64,000 nt of DNA from positions 3,410,001-3,474,000 of the forward strand of contig OY282456.1 of NCBI GenBank assembly GCA_958296225.1, read 5' to 3'. Source of the stretch: an uncultured Dehalococcoidia bacterium (GTDB lineage Bacteria; Chloroflexota; Dehalococcoidia; Lucifugimonadales; UBA3495). This document shows, in pieces, positions 32,369 to 40,790 of this stretch. The notes under the pieces were generated by a model. The model was not told the origin of the DNA. It saw only the letters and a list, made by a program, of their open reading frames with translations, and did no database searches. How positions within the stretch are numbered: the stretch's first letter is position 1; every line of letters starts with the position of its first letter. The translations under genes were made by a program, and so were the position numbers.

Positions 32369-34132
32369 ATGACCGCCCAACGACGCCAGTACCAGGTTAT
32401 CCGCGAACCCGACGTGATGGTGCCCATGCGCGACGGGACGCGCCTGGCTACCGACGTGGTGCGCCCCGACGCCCCCGGCCGTTTCCCCGTGCTGGTTAAT
32501 CGGGGGCCTTACAGCAAAGACAGCTATCTGGACAACCCCGACCATTCCATCTGGTTCTTTCCCCGCAACGGCTACGTCCTGTTGAGCCAGGACGTGCGCG
32601 GGCGTTTCAACTCGGAAGGCGAGTACAACCCCCTGTTTCAAGAGGCGCTGGACGGCTACGACACCGTGGAGTGGGCGGCCCGGCAGCCCTGGTCCAGCGG
32701 GCGCGTGGCAACCACCGGGCAAAGTTACCTGGGGGCGACCCAGTACACGCTGGCCGGCAAGCATCCGCTGCCGCCGCACCTGGATACAATGGCGACCATA
32801 TCCGCGTCGTCGGATTTTCACCAGTCCTGGGTCTATCACACCGGCGGCGTCATGGAATGGGGCTGGACGGTGCCTTACGCCATCCTGAAAGGCCGCAACA
32901 CCCTGGCCCGCGGCGGCCATGAGGCCCTGCTCGCCCAGATGGACGACTACGTCATCGCGCCGGGCAATTTCGGGCAGCCCCTTTCCGACCAATGGTATCG
33001 CCACTTGCCCCTGCGTGACTGGATAGACCGGCTCAAAGAAGCCGCTCCCTACTTCCACGAATATTTTGATGAGGAACCGGACGGCCCGTACTGGTGGGGC
33101 ATTAACCTGATGCGCCAGGCCCGCAACGTAACCATCCCTATGTTCCACGTCAGTTCGTGGTACGACATCTTTCTGGAAGGCGCGCTGAACGCCTACCAGT
33201 CCATCCGGCAGCACGGCGGCAGCGAACTGGCCCGCCGGAATCAAAAGCTGCTCATCGGCCCCTGGGCGCACCTGCGGCCCTACACCCAGCCCACCACGGG
33301 CGGCGCCGGCAACATTGATTTCGGCTCTGAGGCGGCCATTGAGCTGCACGACTACCTGCTGCGGTGGTACGACTATTGGCTCAAAGGCGAGGAAACCGGC
33401 ATTATGGACGATGCCCCCGTCCGCCTGTTCGTGATGGGCGACAACAAATGGCGTGATGAGCAGGAGTGGCCCCTGGCTCGCACGCAATACACCCGCTGGT
33501 ATCTCCATTCCGGCGGCGCGGCCAACTCCCGCAGCGGCGACGGCGCTCTGTCCACCGTTCCGCCCGAACCGGACGAACCCGCCGACCAATTCACCTACGA
33601 CCCGGACAACCCGGCGCCCACCCGGGGCGGCAACACCCTGATTATCGACTACGGCGTGTTTGACCAGGGGCCGGCCGAGGACCGCCCCGACGTGCTGGTA
33701 TTCACCTCCGAGCCGCTGCCCGCCGACCTGGAGCTGACCGGCCCTATCTCCGTTACCCTCTACGCCGCCACTACCGCCGTGGACACCGACTTCACCGCCA
33801 AGCTGGTGGACGTGCGCCCCGACGGTTTCGCCCACAACCTGCAAGATGGCATCATCCGGGCGCGCTATCGCACCTCGGTACGGGAGCCGTCTTTCGTTAC
33901 GCCGGGCGAGGTGTACCGCTACGCCATTGACCTGTGGGCCACCAGCCACGTCGTCAAAGCCGGCCACCGCGTCCGGGTGGACATATCCAGCAGCAACTTT
34001 CCCCGCTTCGACCGCAACCCCAACACCGGCGCGGCCCTGGGCGTGGACACCCGGCTGGCCACGGCCCGCCAGACCGTGCACCACTCAGCCCGCTATCCGT
34101 CCCACATCACCCTGCCGGTCATCCCGCGCTAA
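32369..34132 (+). CDS. CocE/NonD family hydrolase (X-Pro dipeptidyl-peptidase fold)
   Basis: The 587-residue serine hydrolase has the CocE-type architecture: an alpha/beta-hydrolase core with nucleophile elbow TTGQSYLGATQ near residue 120, DVRGRFNSEGEY, VSSWYDIF supplying the acid region, IGPWAHL with the catalytic histidine, and a C-terminal jelly-roll domain (LELTGPISVTLYA, AGHRVRVDISSSNFPRFDRN). Relatives cleave esters (cocaine, glutaryl amides) or N-terminal X-Pro dipeptides; substrate unknown. The ATG at 32369 follows ACCGGAGG. A longer frame upstream would only translate repeat copy B. Confidence 0.9.
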   Translation: MTAQRRQYQVIREPDVMVPMRDGTRLATDVVRPDAPGRFPVLVNRGPYSKDSYLDNPDHSIWFFPRNGYVLLSQDVRGRFNSEGEYNPLFQEALDGYDTVEWAARQPWSSGRVATTGQSYLGATQYTLAGKHPLPPHLDTMATISASSDFHQSWVYHTGGVMEWGWTVPYAILKGRNTLARGGHEALLAQMDDYVIAPGNFGQPLSDQWYRHLPLRDWIDRLKEAAPYFHEYFDEEPDGPYWWGINLMRQARNVTIPMFHVSSWYDIFLEGALNAYQSIRQHGGSELARRNQKLLIGPWAHLRPYTQPTTGGAGNIDFGSEAAIELHDYLLRWYDYWLKGEETGIMDDAPVRLFVMGDNKWRDEQEWPLARTQYTRWYLHSGGAANSRSGDGALSTVPPEPDEPADQFTYDPDNPAPTRGGNTLIIDYGVFDQGPAEDRPDVLVFTSEPLPADLELTGPISVTLYAATTAVDTDFTAKLVDVRPDGFAHNLQDGIIRARYRTSVREPSFVTPGEVYRYAIDLWATSHVVKAGHRVRVDISSSNFPRFDRNPNTGAALGVDTRLATARQTVHHSARYPSHITLPVIPR

Positions 34133-34162
34133 CCGCCGGCTGCTATTGCGGAGGCGACGCCC

Positions 34163-34861
34163 ATGGTAACGCAAACCCCAAAATTGACGGATGCCGCGGC
34201 AAGCGCCCCCGCATCCGGGGAGGCCCGCTACTGGCTGGACGCCGACGGGCCGGGGCTGCCCATCACGCTGGACTTGCGCCCCCTGCTGGGCGGCAAAACG
34301 CTGGCCGAGATTGACTTGGCACGCCTCTGGGCTTTCATTGAGGCCAACGAACTGTACGCCATTGAATACAACGACACGGGGGAACTGATTATTATGCCGC
34401 CACTATATCCGCCCGGCGGCGACCTGGAGTCGCTGTTGATTGCCCCGGTGACTATGTGGCGTCTGGAGCACGGCGGCATAACGCCATCATCCAGCGCGGT
34501 GTTCCGCATCCCCGGCCTGGGCGGCCGGGGGCCGGATGCGTCGTGGGTATCGCCGGAGCGTTTGGCCGGGCTGGACGCGGAGCAATATCGCGCCGGGCAA
34601 GTCTGCCCCGATTTTGTCGCCGAAATCCGCTCGCCGTCCAATTCGCTGGCCTACCTGCAACGCAAAATGGTGGAGTATATCGCCGCCGGCGCGCGCCTGG
34701 GCTGGCTGATTGACCCGCGCAACCGGCAAGTTACGGTGTACCGGCCAGGGCGGGAACCGGAGGTATTGGATGACCCCGAAATCCTGTCCGGCGAGGACGT
34801 GATGCCGGGGTTTGAGTTCCGGGTGCGCGAACTGATTTTTGACGCACCGCGGCAGGTATAA
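34163..34861 (+). CDS. Uma2 family endonuclease-like protein, tandem copy 1
   Basis: The 232-residue protein belongs to the Uma2 (DUF820) PD-(D/E)XK group. Active-site positions are seen in CPDFVAEIRSPSNS and the later LIDPRNRQVTVYR; the N-terminal LYAIEYNDTGELIIMPP supplies the first acidic residue. It is the first of four adjacent paralogues that share nearly identical N-terminal (residues ~20-75) and C-terminal (~115-232) parts. The segment of about 35 residues after GELIIMPP is different in each. GGAGG precedes the ATG. The family is expanded in cyanobacteria and Chloroflexota; biological role unknown. Confidence 0.85.
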   Translation: MVTQTPKLTDAAASAPASGEARYWLDADGPGLPITLDLRPLLGGKTLAEIDLARLWAFIEANELYAIEYNDTGELIIMPPLYPPGGDLESLLIAPVTMWRLEHGGITPSSSAVFRIPGLGGRGPDASWVSPERLAGLDAEQYRAGQVCPDFVAEIRSPSNSLAYLQRKMVEYIAAGARLGWLIDPRNRQVTVYRPGREPEVLDDPEILSGEDVMPGFEFRVRELIFDAPRQV

Positions 34862-34863
34862 GA

Positions 34864-35556
34864 ATGGTTAGAGCAGCTGTCACCCGCCGGCCCGATACCG
34901 TCGGCGCCGACACCGGTAAAAGCTACTGGCTGGACGCCGACGGGCCGGGCCTGCCCATCACGCTGGACTTGCGCCCCCTGCTGGGCGGCAAAACGCTGGC
35001 GGAAATTGACTTTGAACGCCTCTGGGCTTTCATTGAGGCCAACGAACTGTACGCCATTGAATACAACGACACGGGAGAGCTAATCGTTATGGCGCCACTG
35101 TATTTGCCCGGAGCGATTGAGGAGTCGAAACTAATCGCTTTTCTGACAATCTGGGCGCTGGAATGCGGGGGAGTAGTGCCATCGTCTAACGTCCTGCTCC
35201 GCATCCCCGGCCTGGGTGGCCGGGGGCCGGACGCCTCCTGGATAGCGCCGGAGCGGCTGGCCGGGCTGGACGCCGAGCAATACCGGACTGGTCAAATCTG
35301 CCCCGATTTTGTCGCCGAAATCCGCTCGCCGTCCAATTCGCTGGCCTACCTGCAACGCAAAATGGCGGAGTATATCGCCGCCGGCGCGCGGTTAGGCTGG
35401 CTGATTGACCCGCGCAACCGGCAAGTTACAGTGTACCGGCCAGGGCGGGAACCGGAGGTATTGGATGACCCCGAAATCCTGTCCGGCGAGGACGTGATGC
35501 CGGGGTTTGAGTTCCGGGTGCGCGAGCTGATTTTTGACGCACCGCGGCAGGTATAA
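34864..35556 (+). CDS. Uma2 family endonuclease-like protein, tandem copy 2
   Basis: The 230-residue paralogue starts 2 nt after copy 1 stops. It keeps CPDFVAEIRSPSNS and LIDPRNRQVTVYR. Its variable segment reads APLYLPGAIEESKLIAFL and onward, sharing few residues with copy 1, while the final 80 residues are almost identical to copy 1. The N-terminal MVRAAVTRRPDT is shared with copies 3 and 4 but not copy 1, so copies 2-4 are the closer group at the 5' end. Confidence 0.85.
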   Translation: MVRAAVTRRPDTVGADTGKSYWLDADGPGLPITLDLRPLLGGKTLAEIDFERLWAFIEANELYAIEYNDTGELIVMAPLYLPGAIEESKLIAFLTIWALECGGVVPSSNVLLRIPGLGGRGPDASWIAPERLAGLDAEQYRTGQICPDFVAEIRSPSNSLAYLQRKMAEYIAAGARLGWLIDPRNRQVTVYRPGREPEVLDDPEILSGEDVMPGFEFRVRELIFDAPRQV

Positions 35557-35557
35557 A

Positions 35558-36250
35558 ATGGTTAGAGCAACTATCACCAGCCGGCCCGATACCGCCGGCG
35601 CCGACACCGGTAAAGGCTATTGGCTGGACGCCGACGGGCCGGGCCTGCCCATCACGCTGGACTTGCGCCCCCTGCTGGGCGGCAAAACGCTGGCGGAAAT
35701 TGACTTGGCACGCCTCGGGGCTTTCATTGAGGCCAACGAACTGTACGCCATTGAATACAACGACACCGGCGAACTGATTATAATGCCGCCTATGCTGATG
35801 CCGGGCGGAAATCTGGAAACGCAACTGCTGGCCGCGGTTGTGATTTGGAGCCGTCCACACGGCGGAGTGACGCCGTCATCAAGTACGGTGTTCCGCATCC
35901 CCGGCCTGGGCGGCCGAGGGCCGGACGCCTCGTGGGTCTCGCCGGAGCGGCTGGCCGGGCTGGACGCGGAGCAATACCGCACCGGGCAAGTCTGCCCCGA
36001 TTTCGTCGCCGAAATCCACTCGGCGAACAACTCCCTGGCCTACCTGCAACGCAAGATGGCGGAGTATATCGCCGCCGGCGCGCGGCTGGGCTGGCTGATT
36101 GACCCGCGCAACCGGCAAGTTACGGTGTACCGCTCAGGACAGGAACCCGAAACGCTGGACGACCCCGAAATCCTGCCCGGCGAGGACGTGATGCCGGGGT
36201 TTGAGTTCCGGGTGCGCGAGCTGATTTTTGACGCACCGCGGCAGGTATAA
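35558..36250 (+). CDS. Uma2 family endonuclease-like protein, tandem copy 3
   Basis: The 230-residue paralogue begins 1 nt after copy 2 stops (TAAaATG). The active-site region reads CPDFVAEIHSANNS, the only copy where IRSPS has changed, so activity may differ. The variable segment (MPPMLMPGGNLETQLLAAV) shares its first part with copy 4 and then diverges. The start at 35558 gives MVRATITSRP, aligned with the other copies. Confidence 0.85.
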   Translation: MVRATITSRPDTAGADTGKGYWLDADGPGLPITLDLRPLLGGKTLAEIDLARLGAFIEANELYAIEYNDTGELIIMPPMLMPGGNLETQLLAAVVIWSRPHGGVTPSSSTVFRIPGLGGRGPDASWVSPERLAGLDAEQYRTGQVCPDFVAEIHSANNSLAYLQRKMAEYIAAGARLGWLIDPRNRQVTVYRSGQEPETLDDPEILPGEDVMPGFEFRVRELIFDAPRQV

Positions 36251-36251
36251 A

Positions 36252-36938
36252 ATGGTTAGAGCAGCTGTCACCCGCCGGCCCCATACCGCCGGCGCAGGCA
36301 CCGGTAAAGGCTACCGGCTGGACGCCGACGGGCCGGGCCTGCCCATCACGCTGGACTTGCGCCCCCTGCTGGGCGGCAAAACGCTGGCGGAAATTGACTT
36401 TGAACGCCTCTGGGCTTTCATTGAGGCTAACGAACTGTACGCCATTGAATATAACGAAACCGGCGAACTGATTATAATGCCGCCTATGTTGATGCCGGGC
36501 GGAAATGAGGAACTGGAGCTGCAGACCGAAGCGAAGCTCTGGCAGCGTGCGCATGGCGGTATAGCGTCGTCATCCGTTACGGTGTTCCGTATCCCCGGCT
36601 TGGGCGGCCGGGGGCCGGATGCGTCGTGGGTATCGCCGGAGCGGCTGGCCGGGCTGGACGCGGAGCAATACCGCACCGGGCAAGTCTGCCCCGATTTCGT
36701 CGCCGAAATCCGCTCGCCGTCTAATTCGCTGGCCTACCTGCAACGCAAAATGACGGAGTATATCGCCGCCGGCGCGCGGTTAGGCTGGCTGATTGACCCG
36801 CGCAACCGGCAAGTTACGGTGTACCGCCTAGGACAGGAACCGGAGGTACTGGATGACCCCGAAATCCTGTCCGGCGAGGACGTGATGCCGGGGTTTGAGT
36901 TCCGGGTGCGCGAGCTGATTTTTGACGCGACGCAATGA
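36252..36938 (+). CDS. Uma2 family endonuclease-like protein, tandem copy 4
   Basis: The 228-residue paralogue begins 1 nt after copy 3 and ends FDATQ instead of FDAPRQV. It has CPDFVAEIRSPSNS intact. Its variable segment (GGNEELELQTEAKLW) is distinct from the other three. The four genes almost certainly form one translationally coupled transcript, which the Rieske oxygenase gene follows after 34 nt. Confidence 0.85.
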   Translation: MVRAAVTRRPHTAGAGTGKGYRLDADGPGLPITLDLRPLLGGKTLAEIDFERLWAFIEANELYAIEYNETGELIIMPPMLMPGGNEELELQTEAKLWQRAHGGIASSSVTVFRIPGLGGRGPDASWVSPERLAGLDAEQYRTGQVCPDFVAEIRSPSNSLAYLQRKMTEYIAAGARLGWLIDPRNRQVTVYRLGQEPEVLDDPEILSGEDVMPGFEFRVRELIFDATQ

Positions 36939-36972
36939 CCTTTTGACCTGACTAACGCGAGGAAGGTTCAGC

Positions 36973-38310
36973 ATGGAAATCACCGAATTGGTATATGACC
37001 GGCCCGACTTGGGCAAATTCAAGGTACACCGCTCCGGCATGGTGTCGCCGGAGATTTACGAGCTGGAACGGCGGCGAATTTTCGACCGCTGCTGGCTCTA
37101 CCTGGGCCACGAGTCGGAGGTGCCCAGCCCCGGCGACTACGTGCGGCGGGTGGTGGCCGAGCGGCCCCTCTTCTTCGCGCGCAATCGGTACGGCGAGTTG
37201 GTGGTGTTCCACAACACTTGTCCCCATCGCGGCGCCCTCATCTGCCGCACCGACCACGGGAATACTCAAGTGTTCCAGTGTTTCTACCACGCCTGGAGTT
37301 TCAACACGTCGGGCGAACTGATTGGTATGCCCGACCGCGACGGGTACGGCCCCGATTTTGACCCTGGCGAGATGGGGCTGCGTTCGCCACGGTTCGACAG
37401 TTACCAGGGGTTCATATTCGTGTGTTTCGACCAGGAGACCGGATCATTGCGCGAGTATCTGGCCGGCGCCGCCGAGTATCTCGACCTGGTAGCCGACCAG
37501 GCTCCCGACGGGATGCGCGTCATCCCCGGCTCCAATCGCTACACCATCAAGGCCAACTGGAAGCTGCTGGCCGAGAACAGCTTTGATGGCTACCATGCCT
37601 TGCCCACGCACCAGACTTACTTTGACTACATGGCTAACGAAGCCGGCGGCAATGTCCCGGCCATTGGCGACCGTCGGGGTTTTGGTCGCTCCCTGGGCAA
37701 TGGCCACGGCGTGACAGAGAACGACGCCATTTACGGGCGGCCCATCGCCATGTGGCACCCGTATTTCGGCGAGGAAGCCCGCGACGAAATCCAGGGCATC
37801 AAGGACGAACTCATGGCTCGGCACGGTCGCACCAAAGCCCTCCGAATGTGCGAAAAAAGCCGCAACATGGTCATATTCCCCAACCTGGTCATCAACGACA
37901 TCATGGCCGTTACCATCCGCGTGTTCCAGCCCACCGGCCCGGCCAGCATGGACGTAACGGCGTGGGAGATGGTTCCCGCCGGGGAGACGGGCAGCAGGTT
38001 ACGCCGCCGGCTGGATTCCTTCCTGACCTTCCTGGGGCCCGGCGGTTTCGCCACGCCCGACGATACCGAGGCGCTGGAGTCCTGTCAGCAGGGGTTCCGC
38101 TCCGGCGGCATTGAATGGTCGGACCTGTCCCGCGGGTTCCACCGCTCGCCCAGGGGCAACGACGAGTTGCAGATGCGCTCCTTCTGGCGACGCTGGCAGT
38201 CGCTGGTCGCCGACCGGCCCCACGTTGAGCGGTACGAACGGGGTCTGACCCCTGGCGAAATCCCCCAAGTGGCCCCTTCGCCCGAACTAACCGTTGCGGC
38301 TGACGATTAA
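36973..38310 (+). CDS. Rieske-type aromatic ring-hydroxylating oxygenase, alpha subunit
   Basis: The 445-residue catalytic subunit inserts oxygen into an organic substrate using a Rieske [2Fe-2S] cluster and mononuclear iron. The cluster motif CPHRG ... CFYHAW (CxHx17CxxH) lies at about residues 83-107; the iron site is NSFDGYHALPTHQ near residue 205, with the third carboxylate ligand later in the chain. GGAAGG precedes the start. The beta subunit follows after 21 nt. Ferredoxin and reductase genes are not adjacent, so electrons must come from elsewhere. The substrate cannot be inferred from sequence alone. Confidence 0.92.
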   Translation: MEITELVYDRPDLGKFKVHRSGMVSPEIYELERRRIFDRCWLYLGHESEVPSPGDYVRRVVAERPLFFARNRYGELVVFHNTCPHRGALICRTDHGNTQVFQCFYHAWSFNTSGELIGMPDRDGYGPDFDPGEMGLRSPRFDSYQGFIFVCFDQETGSLREYLAGAAEYLDLVADQAPDGMRVIPGSNRYTIKANWKLLAENSFDGYHALPTHQTYFDYMANEAGGNVPAIGDRRGFGRSLGNGHGVTENDAIYGRPIAMWHPYFGEEARDEIQGIKDELMARHGRTKALRMCEKSRNMVIFPNLVINDIMAVTIRVFQPTGPASMDVTAWEMVPAGETGSRLRRRLDSFLTFLGPGGFATPDDTEALESCQQGFRSGGIEWSDLSRGFHRSPRGNDELQMRSFWRRWQSLVADRPHVERYERGLTPGEIPQVAPSPELTVAADD

Positions 38311-38331
38311 CAACAGGAGCCTGAGCCCAAC

Positions 38332-38871
38332 ATGGCAACCCAACTCACCCCGGCCCCGCCGTCCGTAATTGGCCGGCCCGCCACCCCGGAGTCCCTGCTG
38401 CTGCAACACGAGGTTGAGCAGTTGTTATACCTGGAGGCCCGGCTGCTGGACGACTGGAATCTGGACGCCTGGCTGACGCTGTACACGCCCGACGCCCGCT
38501 ATGTTGTACCCACCACCGACTTGCCCGAGGGCGACCCGTTATCCGACCTGGTGTTCATTGACGATGACTACAGCCGAATGGCCGGGCGGGTCGTCCGGCT
38601 CAAAAGCCGGCACGCCCACCGGGAATATCCCTGGTCGCGCACCCGCCGTTTCATCGGCAACGTGATGGTAACGGCGGTAGAAGGCGATGAGATTGAGGCC
38701 ACTGCAGCCGTAGCCGTCTGGCGGTTTCGCGCCGGAGAATCGGCGCCTTACGTAGGCCGGTACGACGTGCGGCTGCGGCGGGTCGATGGGCAGCTGCGCC
38801 TCTGCTACAAGCGGGCGATTCTGGACCAGGAAGAACTTTCCGACCACGGGGCGCTGAGCATCATTTTCTGA
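38332..38871 (+). CDS. Aromatic ring-hydroxylating oxygenase, beta subunit
   Basis: The 179-residue SnoaL/NTF2-like protein is the structural small subunit that forms alpha3beta3 complexes with the Rieske subunit. Typical features are the N-terminal QLLYLEARLLDDWNLDAWLTLY helix region (read in parts), DARYVVP, DDDYSRMAGRVVRL, HREYPWSRTRRFIGN and RRVDGQLRLCYKRAIL near the end. Length is normal and it directly follows the alpha subunit, so the pair is an operon. Confidence 0.92.
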   Translation: MATQLTPAPPSVIGRPATPESLLLQHEVEQLLYLEARLLDDWNLDAWLTLYTPDARYVVPTTDLPEGDPLSDLVFIDDDYSRMAGRVVRLKSRHAHREYPWSRTRRFIGNVMVTAVEGDEIEATAAVAVWRFRAGESAPYVGRYDVRLRRVDGQLRLCYKRAILDQEELSDHGALSIIF

Positions 38872-38889
38872 TACGCTCGCTGCAGGTTG

Positions 38890-38898
38890 TGTTATCAT
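38890..38898 (+). promoter_or_regulatory. Extended -10 promoter candidate
   Basis: TGTTATCAT, an extended -10 type element, lies 34 nt before the start at 38932; no clear -35 box is seen. Confidence 0.35.
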
Positions 38899-38931
38899 CG
38901 GTTGCGACATCGGTTTAATGGGGACAGGGCA

Positions 38932-39393
38932 ATGACTACCTCTAACACGATTCTGAGCGCTGAACAGCGGGCGCTGCTCTCCGCAGCGCTGAACTGCATC
39001 GTACCGGCAGACGGCGAAATGCCCGCCGCCGGCGATTTGGGCATCGCTGCATTCGTGGAATCAGTTGCCGCCGGCGCTGGCGCCAGCCGGCGCCGGCTGC
39101 TGGACGGGTTGGTTCAGATTGAACTGGCGGCCAGCGCGCAGGGCGGTTCCTTCACCGCCCTGTCCAACGAGGCACAAGTCAACGCTCTGCAAGCGGCTGA
39201 GGCGGCCGGGCCCGAGTTTTTCCAGGAGCTGGTTACGCAAACCTACCGGGGTTACTACACCGATGCCAGGGTGTGCAATCTGTTGAGCTACCGCGCGCCC
39301 AACCGGGCGGATTACGACCCCAAGCCGTTCGACGAATCGCTGCTGGAGCCGGTGCGTCAGCGCGGGCAGGTATGGACGCCCACGAATAGCTGA
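38932..39393 (+). CDS. Gluconate 2-dehydrogenase subunit 3-like protein
   Basis: The 153-residue protein resembles the small gamma subunit (Gluconate_2-dh3) of membrane flavoprotein dehydrogenases: LSAEQRALLSAALNCIVPAD at the start, a middle helical region (LSNEAQVNALQAAE), FFQELVTQTYRGYYTD and the closing RAPNRADYDPKPFDESLL. In typical systems it binds a GMC-type FAD subunit and a cytochrome c, neither of which is adjacent. Unlike most family members it lacks an obvious twin-arginine signal. The ATG at 38932 was preferred to 38887 because of the GGGG upstream. Confidence 0.75.
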   Translation: MTTSNTILSAEQRALLSAALNCIVPADGEMPAAGDLGIAAFVESVAAGAGASRRRLLDGLVQIELAASAQGGSFTALSNEAQVNALQAAEAAGPEFFQELVTQTYRGYYTDARVCNLLSYRAPNRADYDPKPFDESLLEPVRQRGQVWTPTNS

Positions 39394-39431
39394 TACTGGA
39401 AACCGGCATTGGGCCATTGCGGTTATCTCAG

Positions 39432-40409
39432 CTATGCCGCCAGCGGCAGCGCCAGTTGTGTCGGTACACTTGCCTCCCCGGTCAATAACGGCATTTGATT
39501 TTCCGGGGCCATTGCCTCGGCAAAGCCGGGCAGGATGGTGGGTTGCAAGCTCCGCACCGAGGGCATACGGGACAGTTCCCAGCGGAGCCTGGCATCATCC
39601 ACCAGACCCAGTACGGCGTTAGTGTAATCGCGCGGCGCGTGTTCGCTGCGATACAGCCGCGCGTAACCGGGGGCCAGATGCGGATAGGATTCCCGAATGA
39701 AGGGCATGAACCATTCCCGGCTGCCCGGCCGCAGGAACAGCAGGTTGCTGGAAAGAAACTGCGCCCGGTGCGCGGCGGCGGCGGCCACCAGAGCGTTGAT
39801 GCTGACGGCGCTATCGGACAGGCCGGGCAGCAGCGGGGCCGCCAGGACGCCGGCGGGTACGCCATGCTCCACGAGGTACTGCATCGCTTCCAGACGGGCC
39901 ATCGGGTGGGGCGCTCCCGGCTCGGTCTGACGCCACACCGTTTCGTCGATAGTGCCGACGCTGAACACGACCTGCACGCCGGCCACTTCGTTCAGTCGTC
40001 GCAGCACGTCAACGTCGCGGCGCACTAGGGCGCCTTTGGTGGTGATGGACGCCGGGTTGCGAAACTCGGCCAGCGCCTCCAATATCTGCCGGGTCAGGCC
40101 ATACTGGGCCTCAGCCGGCTCGTAGGGGTCGGATGCGGTGCCGATGGCAATGGGTTCGCCCTGCCATTTGGGTCGGGAGAGTTCGTCACGGAGCACTGCG
40201 GCGGCGTTGACTTTGGCGAAAATCTGCCGCTCGAAGTCGGCTCCGGCATCCATGCCCCAATACTGATGGGTGGAGCGAGCGTAGCAGTAGCGGCAGGCGT
40301 GCCGGCAGCCCCGGTAAGGGTTGATTGTCCAGCGGAAATGGAAATCGGGAGCGTTGACGCGGTTAATCAGGGACTTGCAGCGGATTTCGGTAACTTCGGC
40401 AGCAGGCAT
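39432..40409 (-). CDS. SplB-like radical SAM protein
   Basis: The 325-residue protein has the radical SAM cluster motif CRHACRYCYAR near residue 35 (CxxxCxxC), preceded by NPYRGC, and the SplB-like features AIGTASDPYEPAE, ITTKGALVRRDVD and VVFSVGTID. This group (PA0069/Rv2578c-like) is related to spore photoproduct lyase but its reaction is not known. GREWF and RLYRSEHAPRDY near the C-terminus match the group. It converges with the Gluconate_2-dh3-like gene and is read divergently from the ABC exporter pair. Confidence 0.85.
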   Translation of the reverse strand: MPAAEVTEIRCKSLINRVNAPDFHFRWTINPYRGCRHACRYCYARSTHQYWGMDAGADFERQIFAKVNAAAVLRDELSRPKWQGEPIAIGTASDPYEPAEAQYGLTRQILEALAEFRNPASITTKGALVRRDVDVLRRLNEVAGVQVVFSVGTIDETVWRQTEPGAPHPMARLEAMQYLVEHGVPAGVLAAPLLPGLSDSAVSINALVAAAAAHRAQFLSSNLLFLRPGSREWFMPFIRESYPHLAPGYARLYRSEHAPRDYTNAVLGLVDDARLRWELSRMPSVRSLQPTILPGFAEAMAPENQMPLLTGEASVPTQLALPLAA

Positions 40410-40790
40410 CGGTAAGTCCTCAGCAAACGAATGTTCGGTCTTCTTGCGATTATTTTAGACCTCATGTTCTTTGCTGTCAACCGCAACGCGGTCGCTAATT
40501 TGAGGGGCAGTACGGCAGCCTTCAATATAGGCGCCGCCAAATGGGCCATCGGCTGGTCTCCCGCCCTGACGCCGGCGGATGAGCTACCCCCCATCCTGCG
40601 CCGCAGCGCGATTTGCCCAAACCCGGTTTTAGGTGTATATTGCGTGTCCTATGCTATCTGTTTTCGTAATCGCACCACGGTTCGCAGCGGCCAGCGTCCG
40701 CATCTGCGACTCTCGTAACCTGACCAACCTCGCGGCATCCCGTTTCTCGAGCGGCCTGGCCGGCGGCTTCCGCAGGAGAAACGGCGGATA
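40410..40790. other. Divergent intergenic region, no gene recognised
   Basis: This 381-bp stretch between the radical SAM gene and the ABC exporter has only weak overlapping open frames with no ribosome binding sites or recognisable motifs. It should hold divergent promoters; an AT-richer patch at about 40635-40660 (GTGTATATTGCGTG) is a possible -10 region for the exporter. I see no repeat or RNA signature. Confidence 0.5.

Noticed and set aside
40431..40718. Plus-strand open frame of 95 codons and an overlapping minus-strand frame at 40367..40594
   Set aside because: No ribosome binding site, no recognisable domain, and composition like the surrounding intergenic DNA.
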